Assembly (NCBI GenBank): GCA_049999725.1
Contig: JBNGIS010008043.1
Coordinates: 1 to 64,000, forward strand
DNA length: 64,000 nt
From: Haplomitrium mnioides
Lineage: Eukaryota > Marchantiophyta > Haplomitriopsida > Calobryales
Reading direction: 5' to 3'
In this document: positions 35,750 through 44,900 of the stretch, in pieces
Layout of the letters: every line of letters begins with the position of its first letter
Position numbering within the stretch: position 1 is the stretch's first letter
Made by a program: the position numbers and the translations under genes
Notes under the pieces: model-generated
Databases searched by the model: none
What the model was told of the DNA's origin: nothing
The model's input: only the letters and a program-made list of their open reading frames with translations

Positions 35750-35860
35750 TGCGCGCAAGTTGTTGAGTTGTTAATCTTATGCACGCATTGGATTCACTCC
35801 TTGACTCTATACGCAAATAGGGTTGAGTCTCTGATCCTATGCGCGCATGGAGTTCACCTT
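35750..35860. repeat. Palindrome units inside the DUF7869 N-terminal exon
   Basis: Four degenerate units (TTTGCGCGCAAGT, TATGCACGCATTGG, TATACGCAAATAGGG, CCTATGCGCGCATGG) sit within the open frame and are translated as ARIGSE / LRIESRSE / ACIRL / LARKGSKRE-type repeats. Confidence 0.7.
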
Positions 35861-35930
35861 CTCGATCTTTCTGGGCAGAGCTATCTGATTCAACAGAAGT
35901 CATCTTTTTCCCCAATGTACTTGCCATCAC

Positions 35931-36518
35931 TTAGCTCGCACAAATTGGCATTTGAACAAATCTCAAACTGCTTGTTAAAAGTAACACTCTTCTGTGAAGA
36001 TGAATCTTGAAATTCTAATCTCTTCTTGTTTTTTAAAACTCCAACCATTGAAAAGACTCACAAAAATTGAGTTGCTCTAAGGAACTATTTTAACAAATAT
36101 TATGAACCTCTTACAACACTCTAAAAATATGCGGTTTTGTCATTTTTTTTTTGCAAAACGATAAAATTTGGAGCTTTTTATGAAGAAAATGAAAAGAAAA
36201 AATTGGAAAGATGAAAACGAGAAATGCTTTATATACTTATTTTTTCTCTTTTGGCACTAGGCGAACCTATGTATCAAGAGCTCCGCGAATCATTTTTTTG
36301 CGGGAAAAGACGTTTTTTGAAATTTAGCTATAAAAGGGGCGTCACTGGAAAGTTTCTTTCCATTGTTGCGATTTCAGTTTTTGGTTTTCATTTTCTAATT
36401 ATTGCTATTTTTGCATTTACTTAGTTTTTTTTTCTATTTCCACCATTTGGTGATTTCTGAACTTTTGTTCATTACATTTTTTAGCTCTAAAAATACATTT
36501 TTTTTTATTATCTTGAGA
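35931..36518. promoter_or_regulatory. Divergent intergenic region of T
   Basis: 588 bp between the starts of the two T genes, AT-rich, with a TTTATATACTTA at about 36230-36241 on the plus side. It probably contains both promoters; no palindrome unit lies in it. Confidence 0.4.
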
Positions 36519-36859
36519 ATGACATCTCAAGGAATTGTTTCCCGCCATGCTCAACCAAAGCCATATAGGTATTCAGATGTTATCAAGGCTCTAGAGTCTG
36601 CAAGACTAGAGTGGAAATGCTTCGTAAGCTACTGTTCTTTGAAAGACTCAGATCAACATCTTTATCTTTTTGCTGGTGAAGGTGAAAATTTCAATTTGGG
36701 TCTACTTGTCCAAATTACAATGATCCGAGAGGGAAAGAAGTACAATTCCAATACTCAATTACGTTGTATTGTGCAAATTGCAAGCGATTTGATTTTTTGG
36801 ACTACAAGAAAAGAGACTTTTTTGCTACGCATCTTCATGCCTCTAGTGAAGATTGCAAG

Positions 36860-37444
36860 GTGAATTCTGAAATCTTTTTTCTTTTGTTTCTTTCTTTACT
36901 AAGTTGTAACTCGTAGTGAGTCCATGCGAGCATGAAAACCCGAGGTCCATGGGCGCATGAACTCCCACGTTCATACGTGCATGGACTCCCAAGTCCATGA
37001 GCGCATGGACCCTTGGTCTCCAGGCTCGCATGGATTCCCTTTGTCCATGCGTGCATGGACTTCGATCTCCATGTGCATATGGACTTCAAAGTCAAGGCGA
37101 GTTTGGACTCCCAGGTCCAAGCGTAGAAGGACGTGGGAGTCCATGTGCGCATGGACCCTGCAATGAATTCGAAGTCCATACGCGCATGGAGATTGAAGTC
37201 CATGCACACATGGACAAAGGGAGTCCAGACGATCATAGAGATCCGGGGTCCGTGCACACATGGACTGCGATCTCCATGGGCGTATGGGCTCGAGAGTCCA
37301 TGCGTGCATGGATCTTGGGTCTCCATGCTTGCATGTACTCCATTGTTCATTGTTTGCTCAGTATGTTATTAAAGTCTTTGCGCGATGTGAATGTTAGTCT
37401 AACACTTTTACTTGTGTCAAATTATTTTTTGTCTTTATTTTCAG
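36860..37444 (+). repeat. Palindrome array in intron 1 of the methyltransferase gene
   Basis: Intron with GTGAAT donor and TTTATTTTCAG acceptor. Between 36918 and 37340 it carries about 15 units of the type GTCCATGCGCGCATGGAC, each a near-perfect palindrome around a GC-rich core, spaced about 24-36 bp. Confidence 0.85.
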
Positions 37445-38920
37445 TTCACTCAATATTTGGTCGATTTCGTGGATGGGTACAAAGACGCAAAGCGCGTCGA
37501 GTGGGACTTCATCAAACTCGTCATACAAATCAAGATTCTAAAGCCCAAGCATAGCGTCAATATTCAATTATTGGTGTCGCATTTGAGCGCGACAACATTC
37601 TTCATTCACATTTCAGGGACTTCTTCCCAAAAGAAGAGAAAGAAGCTTGAGCCAATTGAGGCTCCGCAGAAGAAGAAACTGGCTGCAAAAAAGAAAAAGC
37701 CTGCACCAACACCCGTTATTGAGGAGGAGCCAGCCTCCTCGGAATCTGAAGCAAAGTCTACTTCTTCTACCCCCTCGTCTTCATCACCAAGCAACTCCAA
37801 GCAAGACTTGGAGGTGGAGCTGGAGCCAGTTCAGGCTTTTACATCTTGATCAAAAAGGCAATCCCACAAGGGGTTGGGTACTTTTCAAGAAAGAGAACAG
37901 GTGGATCCTCAGACAATATCTAAGGAAGACAACAATAAGATAAGGGAGTCTACAATCCAACGCTACAGAGTCCATGAAGAGATAGTAACAATAAAGCTAG
38001 AAAATTTAAATCTACCCAAGCTTGAAATGGACAACTAGAGTCCATTCCAGATTCAAAGATTGAATGAGGATTTTGTTGAGCTTCTGGCGCAAAGAATCCT
38101 CATGAACAAGTACGCGCACAATTTTTTTATCGTCAGAATTGACACGAAGTGTGGTATGAAGGACAAGTCAGAGCTCGACATCAGGAACCCTGACAAGTAT
38201 CGTTATAAGATTGTGAGAGGCAATCACAGTGCTAGAGCAAGGCAGATACTAATCACAAAATATGGAACGAAGAACCCTATTGTGTTGCTCTGCAATTGTT
38301 CTGTCTACGTAGGCCTCACACCAATAGAGGCTCACATTTTTGCTACCAATCACAATTACGACCAGAGTTACATGCTTGAAATGACCTCTATTCAAAAGGT
38401 CAAGTATTGGCATCAAAGATTTGTGGAGAGTGGGATGGTTTCATCCAAAAAAAAAAAAGAAAAGCTAGTTTTGGAGACCTTCGAGATCAAACCCAAGTCG
38501 ACTCTTGAGAAGACCATCACCTCTCAAGACAACTTGTTCCAACTAGCATTCCAAAGTGGCGAGCTCTGGGATTTACAACAAAGCATATTTTCAATGTGGG
38601 AGAAAAATACAGTGAAGGGCTAGAAGCCTAAGGCCAAAGGGTTGTTGAAAATAGAGGACATGAAGTGGACGCCTTGGAGGTCCCTTTAGAGTCTTCTTCA
38701 TGAAGTGAAGATTTTTGTTTTGAAGCGGGTGGAAGTTGGAGAGCTTTCAATGGACGAGATGTCTTGGGAGGTGGAGAGATACAAAGTTTTGGTGGTAATG
38801 GTGAAAAGTTTTTGTTCTAAGGTGTACTGTAGCACGTGGGAGGAGGCAAGAGAGGAGTACCCTCTTCACACTGAAGAGTCTAAGATGGCCTCATTTTATT
38901 CAAGCTTCCAAAAACTTTTC

Positions 38921-39412
38921 GTAAGTTCTTCATTTCACACCACATTCATTTCTTTGTATTTGCATTGAATTTTTTGTAACTTACCCTTTGTTTAAGAAAA
39001 AAAAGTTTAGCATCTATATACGCTTGGACATCAAAGTCTATGCGCGCATGGACTTTGAAGTCAATTTCTCGCCTAGACTTTGAAGTCCAAGTGCATTTGG
39101 ACTTTGAAGTCCTCGTACGAATGGACTTTGATCTCCATACGCGCATGGACTTTCATCTCCATGCGTGCATGGAATTTCATCTCCATGCGCGCATGGACAT
39201 CAAAGTCCATGCATACATGGACTTCGCTGTCCTTGCACGTTGGAACATCGAAGTCCATGCACGCTTAGACTTCAATGTCCATGCGCGCATGGACTTTGCT
39301 ATTTCTGCATGCTTGGACTGTGTAGTCTATGTGTGTATAGAAGTCAGTATCGTTCTCGATCTTAAAATGTTTTTTATCTCTCCATAATTTTTTCTATTTT
39401 GTTTTTGTGTAG
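38921..39412 (+). repeat. Palindrome array in intron 2 of the methyltransferase gene
   Basis: GTAAGT donor (38921) and TTTTTGTGTAG acceptor (39412). From 39020 to 39335 about 13 units repeat every 24 bp, with consensus TCCATGCGCGCATGGACTTTGAAG. The core palindrome is best kept at 39182-39198 and 39279-39293. Confidence 0.9.
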
Positions 39413-40706
39413 GGGGACAAAACTTTTAAACGGCAGCTAGCAAAACAATTGACAGCAATTGTGAAAAGTCGAAAAAAATCAAGGGTCGAAGAAGCCCCTG
39501 AAGATTAGGACCAGCCTTCCACCTTAGTCTCCTATCCTCCTGCTTTTCTTCTCCACTGCAAAAAAGCTAGAGAGTGGAAAGCACGGCAGCAAAGCGGTGC
39601 TGCATCTTTAACAACTGAAGGAGTTGTGAGAGATGAGGAAGAAGATTTAATGTCCTTTGTCAATGGTCTTAACGTGGCATTCTATCAAGTCCACGGAGAG
39701 GCCAACGCTCAACAATTGAAGGGCATTGTGAAATCTAGGTATTTCACTTTGGCTATTGCTGATATTCCTTACAGTTACAACCTTGAAGAATGTAAGCATG
39801 ATGGCTCCGAACCCTTTTCAATAGATGACATATTTGACATAGTATCATCTTTGGCGGTAGTTACAGTTTCAGACTTTTGGTCTTTTGTCATCATTCATTC
39901 GTCGCAACAATTTGGCATCGTTGAGGATGCCATTTTGGAAGTCTACTGTGCAATTGACCATGGCATTTGGTAAGTTGTTCTTTGATTTTTTTTTGTTTTT
40001 GATTTTTTATTTTTTTTTGGGGACTTCCTGTGCATTTTTGTTGCAATAGTTGATTTGTTTGTTTTTCTTTTTGGAGGGACAAAAACAACATTCATCATTC
40101 TAGTGGTCTTAGAATTGCATATGCCCACGAATATTGGACTATGGGCTATTGGACTAAAGAAGGAAATAGGAGCATGAGGCTTTTTAATTTGCAACTTGCT
40201 TCTTCGACCTTACTTGTTCGGTAGATTATGCATAGTGTTTTTAGTTGTTTTGCAGTTTCTACAAAACTTAAACATCCAGGAGATGATGCTCTTGTCAGTT
40301 TTTATCAGAAGCCAGAGGCTCTTTATAATTTTTTCATCGACCATTTATAAATAGAGTAGGATTGGATCCTAGATCTTTGCTCTAGGTCTAGCACAGGCCT
40401 TGTCTGTGGTCTAAAGTTGATGCGAAACTGCATGTTGTGGAATATGATAGACGTCAGTTTATCTACATTCCTTAGAGGGTTTTGATGATGGCTTCTTTTC
40501 CATTCGATGTGACAGAGTCACATATCGTTTATGTATACCACAAGGAACCTGTTCCTCCTAGTACTGCAGGTGCTTCTGGTCACTCTATTGCAATATCTGG
40601 GATTGGAAAGTCTTGCCAAGACTCTCTAATAGCTGCAGATGCTCAGCCTTTGGATTTAGATGAGACAGTTCCTTCCGTAGAAGAAAGAGTCCGAGGATCT
40701 GTTTGA

Positions 40707-41564
40707 ACAATTTGTATTATTAATAAAGTTGATTTTTTCCAAAGTTTTATTTGCCAAAGTTTCATCTTGTTGCTCTCTCAATCAATTTCAAGTCTTTTCA
40801 TCATGATTTAGTTTGGTGCGCCTAAGAATAGTTTGAGTCAATCGTTAGTCTAAGAATGGTTTGAAATCAATTACTACTCTAAGGATAATTTGGAGTCAAT
40901 TGCTAATCTAAGAATAGTTCGGAGGCCATGTCCGCATAAGCTTTAAGGTTATTGTTCAGAGTCCTTGCACGGATAAGCCAAAGAGTTCTTGTTCAAAGTC
41001 TATGCGTGCAGAGGCATTAGAGTTCTTGTTTAGAATCTTGGTGCGCAAAGGCTTTAGGGTTCTAGTTCAAAGTCCATGCGTGCATAACTTTATTGTTTTT
41101 GTTCAAAGTCTAAGCACCAATAGGCTTTAGGATTCTCGTTTGGAGTCTACGCATGCATGAGCTTAAGGGATCTAGTTTGGAGTCTATGCTTGCAAATGAT
41201 TTAATAGTTATGACGCTCAAAGTCTGGTTCAAAGTCCATACCAAACTAAGCATTCACGTTTGCTTGTAACTGTTTTTTTCATAAAAGGATATATGTTTAT
41301 TTTTTTTAATGAATTTAGTGTATTCACAATAGTGTGAGGTTTTCATAAAAATATTTCAATAACCAAAATGCTTTTTTTCTAGTGTGTTTATTATAAGAAA
41401 TGTTTCCAATATAATCTCAATGTAAAATATGCAATTTGTATTTCTAAAAAACTTCTTTCTTTACGAAAAAAAGATAACAAACGTAAAATTGAGTTTTTCA
41501 ATACCAAATCACCAAAAAATAAAAATAAAAATAAAAATTCGACTACCAAATGAAACAAGAACTT
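40707..41564. other. T right spacer with palindrome units
   Basis: After the stop of the plus gene a run of degenerate units (GTCCATGCGTGCATAAC, TCTATGCGTGCAGAGG, TCTACGCATGCATGAG and others) fills 40925-41200, roughly every 50 bp, mirroring the cluster at 31160-31450 near the other end. The rest is AT-rich with no gene. Confidence 0.65.
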
Positions 41565-41596
41565 AGTAGCGGTTCCTGGTTCAAAATAGCGGCTGT
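41565..41596 (-). repeat. T right terminal inverted repeat
   Basis: Minus strand ACAGCCGCTATTTTGAACCAG followed by GAACCGCTACT. Pairs with 30271-30299. Confidence 0.75.
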
Positions 41597-42218
41597 TACA
41601 TTACAAAAACAATTTAGTACAAGTACAACACATACAAGTTAGCACAAGAGTAGCGTACAAAGAGCTTTCAAAACCTACAATACAATACATGCTTAACAAG
41701 ACACTCTCTTTTCTTGATGTACTAGACAGAAAACATTTTTCTTACATAGGTGGCGGAACTCTATTTGTTCCTTTTCTATCCTCCTCTTATTAGACTATTT
41801 TTTTTCTCTCTCTCACATTGATTGGACTGTCTTTTACTTTTATTCTCGATTTGTCATATGTTCTTATCTTTAGAACCTTCCATCTCTCTTTAGTTCTCTT
41901 CTTGCCATGTGTCCTTATCTTTAAAACCTTCAATCTCTCTTTAGCTCTCCTTCTGCTATGTGTCATTATCTTTGAACCTTCTATTTGCTTTAATCTTTTG
42001 TTTACCATGTGTTTCTATCCTCTTCTACAAAAGTACTTCTAGACCTTCTATTTCAATTTAATTTGTTTACTTTCTCTCCTCTTGCCATGTGTTATTCTCT
42101 CTATAATAACAATGTTTTTTAACACTCTAACTTAGTAATAGCTTTTTAGACATGGTTGACTCTACATGTTGCTTCATTTTTAGTCATTGCCTACTAAAGT
42201 TATAATTCCGAGATTACA
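41597..42218 (-). repeat. B2 5' LTR, main part
   Basis: Minus-strand B-type LTR. The terminal 20 bp (30251-30270) were separated by the insertion of T. The CACGTG boxes of B1 are eroded to GCCATGTGTCC-like forms (three copies, about 41900-42080). Confidence 0.85.
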
Positions 42219-42564
42219 AATTATTTCTTTGTCAATGAAAGGTTCTTTTTAAATCTATATCCACAATATGTTTGATTTTTTTTATCAATTTTGTAAGCTT
42301 CATTCATACAAGATTAGAAATAGCGTATACTCAAATTTGCTAAACCAAGTGAAAGGTTGAGATTTGATCTTGTTGCTAGCAAAAGCCCTTTAGATCTCAC
42401 TAAGATTAGAGTAGTCTTTAGAATAGAGTGCTCAAAGAGTATTCAGAACTTTGAAAGCCAATTTTGCAAAAGCCAATCAATTTTTTGAAAGCCAAACTTG
42501 CTAGATTGAAAAACAAAGCTACTTCAAGTTTTAATAATATTTCTTCAAGTTATATTACTTTGTC
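42219..42564. other. No recognisable feature
   Basis: AT-rich DNA between the start of B2 and the inverted-repeat unit. Confidence 0.4.
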
Positions 42565-43055
42565 AATGGAATGGTATTGGTTCCATAGTATACTCTTAAC
42601 AAATTTCCCTACATATAATTTTCTTTGCAACATATAATTTTAATTAACATTTGAAACAAAATTATGCAAAATGTGTTGCTAAGAAAGATTGATATAAAGC
42701 TTATATAGAGAACATAAAAGCGTCTATAGCATCACTAGAGTAGATATCACCAATACCTATAGAATTTCAAGTAAGAACATTCAAGTTAGAGCTCTATTGA
42801 TAAATTTTTTTTTGGTTTTAGGGGGTGAAAAAGGTGAAAACTTGTACAAATTAGATTGTCCTAAGTTTTTATTGCTTTATTAAACATACACAACATTGTA
42901 CAAGACTATTTTTTAAATAAAATATGTGTATGTTTATTTATGAAGCAAATTACAGCCATAGGATAAGATAGTTAGTTAGATGATGCATATAAATATAAAC
43001 TTATGTTGAAATTTGTTAGAGTATACTATGGAACCAATGCCATTCTATTAGATCC
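42565..43055. mobile_element. MITE-like inverted-repeat unit
   Basis: About 490 bp bounded by long imperfect inverted repeats. The left arm (about 42566-42617) reads ATGGAATGGTATTGGTTCC then ATAGTATACTCTTAACAAATTTCC. The right arm (about 43003-43050), read on the minus strand, gives ATAGAATGGCATTGGTTCC then ATAGTATACTCTAACAAATTTC. The interior is AT-rich and non-coding. I could not fix a target duplication, so a hairpin remnant is also possible. Confidence 0.55.
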
Positions 43056-43097
43056 AGCTTGTTACAAGACCTCTTTTCTATCTACGTATATGATTGA

Positions 43098-43528
43098 TGT
43101 AAATGAACTCGATGATGAACTTCAAATGACTAGACAACTCAAATACAAACTCCAATATAGTTAAGCCAACCAATGCCAAGATATCCAATAACGAAACCAA
43201 CCAAATGCCAAGATAATCAATCTTCTAAAGAAAACACAAGAAAAAGCTCAAAATAGTTCAGAGGAACTCTCGTATGAGAAGTTGGGCAATGAAGCCCTTC
43301 TATTTATACTTGAGAAAGAGGTGTCCATTAACTGTTTTTTGTTCACAAGTTACTGTGATTTTCAACCCTAAAAGTGAGCTAATTTTACTTCTCTATAAGT
43401 AACTTTAAAGACAAATTACCCTAGGCCACTTCTCTAAAAGTAATTCTACTTTTGTAGACATTGTCATTTCCTTCACACCTTTATTATTTACCTTATGTAT
43501 AGTATAACCTCGTACTTGTACTATTACA
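43098..43528 (-). repeat. 3' LTR of E1
   Basis: Minus strand starts TGTAATAGTACAAGTACGAGG and ends GAGTTCATTTACA. Shares the CTCCTTTTAGAG/AAGGTGTGAAGG-type body with the other E LTRs. Confidence 0.8.
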
Positions 43529-44900
43529 TAGTTCTCAGATTCTAATCGATGATGTCCTTGGCATTGTTGACACTTTCAAACACTCAAATAACATCTTGAG
43601 CATTCTCAAGGTTTGATAAATGCTCCTAAATAGCATCATGAAGTGGATATTCTTTCCACCAAACTTGTATTGAACTTGAAAATTTTCAACTTCATTTATA
43701 GCTTGTTTTGCTAAAATGTGGTTGACTTGAGATTCTTAATGATAATCAATAGCTATATATGGAAGAGGAACTTAAACACAATTTAGTAACAAAGATAGAC
43801 TAGGAACAAAAGGCTTTAGACACATGATGAATCCAAGTTGGAGACAACTTGTACACTTGAAAATCTAAAGACATAGGAAGATCATGAGTAGATAACAAAA
43901 CTTGATCACCTAAAATATAAGAAAAATCATGACAAAATTTATTGGAAATATTTTTTTTGCCAATTTTGGGCAACAACAAAGTGGCTATGAGCATCTTGCA
44001 AAGAAGAATATATTTAAATGAGACAATAATATAGAAGTGCTTGGAATATTTGAAGAGGATAGAGAAAGACAACCATAAAAAAACAAGAGTATGTTGATCC
44101 ATATTAAGAAAGAAAGACAAACAAAGTCCAATATTTGCTTGTTTTAAGTTGTTGTAGGAAACCTCCACAACTTCTAAGAAACTATCCCTATTGGTATGAT
44201 GAATATTGATTAATAATCAAAGCACATCATCTATAGTACAATTAGTACGTTAGATCTATTGGACCATTTATTTGAAGATGATAAATTGTACATAAAGAGT
44301 TTAGTGCTCAAAAGTTAAACAAATCTCACCAAAACTTTCTAGTAAAATGTTGATTCTTACTGAATGTTAATATCTTAAACATTCTTTGACAGCAAAAGAT
44401 AATATCAAAGTAAGTTTTTGCTAATTATGGATCATCCACTAAGCTTATCATCGAAGCAAAATGAGTCTACTTGTTGAGCTTATCTGCAAACATCACAATT
44501 GTTGTAAACCCATGAGATGTAGTTAGAAGCAAAGTGACAAGATCCAAACCTACATATTCTCAAAAAGTAGTAGAAATTGGTAGTGGTTGTAGAAGCTCTA
44601 GTGGTTTTTTTATTTATAAACTTTGTCTTACTAATAACTTTTGCAAGAATGAGCAAATCTACGAATGTTTCTAGCCAGGTTTGGCTACTTTCAAGTGCAT
44701 TAAAGTAGCTCAATAGTCTTGTATGCTCTAAATAACCATGAAATTAGAATATTATGTGTTTAATGTAAACAACCCATACAAAACATAACATCTTGTAGAA
44801 CATAGAGTTGACAACTTTGATATAGAACATCATATCTAATGGAAAAATATAATACTCCCTATATTGTACCATTAGTCATGTCCAAAAAAGATTGAAAAAT
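43529..44900 (-). pseudogene. E1 integrase and chromodomain remnant
   Basis: Minus frame 43800-44168: VSYNNLKQANIGLCLSFF (integrase core end), CHDFSYILGDQVLLSTHDLP (C-terminal module). The chromodomain remnant lies at 43560-43790 in mixed frames (near LRMLKMLFECLKV). The HHCC zinc-binding part and the core's start are at about 44450-44760. Confidence 0.7.

Larger units (their letters stand above)
31936..35930 (-). pseudogene. DUF7869-family transposon gene, candidate transposase
   Basis: Several blocks in order on the minus strand. N-terminal exon 35139-35930 starts MMASTLGKKMTSVESDSSAQ: polar, Ser-rich, basic, low complexity. Next comes a cysteine motif CCQNNC (34918-34935), a segment WKKISNDIAREYPL and TKCTIC (34567-34584). 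The core follows: GQKYLKIVIDGMD (33460-33510), LVGLHLVGALIFNHAL, GPLPPILYLQLDN (33225-33260), ENKNSILFGYLSLL and, in another frame, KVGFLMVGHTH (33115-33150). A 100-base assembly gap (33014-33113) removes the next part. The C-terminal part continues to about 32340 with RPFWVSKVL, and the frame ends at 31936. I recall LYLQLDN..ENKN..FLMVGHTHEDID as the hallmark of DUF7869 proteins; not searched. Three Asp-bearing blocks suggest a DD[D/E]-like catalytic core (inference). Stops: TAG after IDGMD, TGA before ENKN, plus frameshifts. Exon borders are uncertain. Confidence 0.75.
36519..40706 (+). pseudogene. ParB-like domain plus beta-class DNA methyltransferase gene
   Basis: Four-exon reading with GT-AG junctions. 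Exon 1 (36519-36859): MTSQGIVSRHAQPKPYRYSD, then after a frameshift a cysteine-rich end with CANCKRF (36770-36790) and YKKRDFFATHLHASSEDCK. Exon 2 (37445-38920, phase 0): a Lys/Ser/Pro-rich linker with basic clusters that could target the nucleus, then a ParB N-terminal-like domain (about 37990-38410) with SPFQIQRLNEDFVELLAQ, KYRYKIVRGNHSARARQ (38195-38245) and CSVYVGLTPIEAHIFATNHN. Exon 3 (39413-39969): methyltransferase motif IV as ADIPYSYN (39758-39781), where DIPY replaces DPPY. Exon 4 (40077-40706): EYWTMGYWTKEG, KLKHPGDD...YQKPEALY (40263-40326), motif I WILDLCSRSSTG (40363-40395) and, after a frameshift, VEYDRRQF (40437-40460). Order IV then I is that of beta-class N6-adenine/N4-cytosine enzymes. 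Stops at about 37847, 38036, 38621, 38687 and 39508 show it is now dead. Substrate base unknown. Confidence 0.8.
30271..41596. mobile_element. T: 11.3-kb TIR element with DUF7869 and ParB-methyltransferase genes
   Basis: Left end ACAATCGCTACTTTGAACC (30271 onward) and, on the minus strand from 41596, ACAGCCGCTATTTTGAACC are inverted copies: 18 of 21 bases match. TA lies on each side (30269-30270, 41597-41598). The intact B1 LTR has CACACATACATTACA here with a single TA, so T inserted at TA and duplicated it. The interior holds two divergent decayed genes (31936-35930 minus, 36519-40706 plus), AT-rich spacer, and several clusters of a palindrome with core ATGCGCGCAT. TA duplications are typical of Tc1/mariner-type transposition, but no Tc1 transposase is visible; the DUF7869 gene is the transposase candidate (inference). 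Confidence 0.78.
28860..42218 (-). mobile_element. Ty3/gypsy element B2, truncated and split by insertion T
   Basis: Minus-strand B-family element. Its 5' LTR begins at 42218 (TGTAATCTCGG...ACTTTAGTAGGC) and ends at 30251, interrupted by T (30271-41596). The primer site, leader and most of gag follow down to about 28860, where it breaks off near the CT microsatellite; pol and the 3' LTR are absent. Removing T restores an LTR end that matches the B1 LTR around CACACATACATTACA. The LTR has lost its TATA box. Confidence 0.85.

Noticed and set aside
36918-39335. Spaced repeats resembling a CRISPR array
   Set aside because: Spacing is 24-36 bp in total with no unique spacers of constant length, the repeats are palindromic, the context is a plant transposon intron, and no cas-like gene is present.
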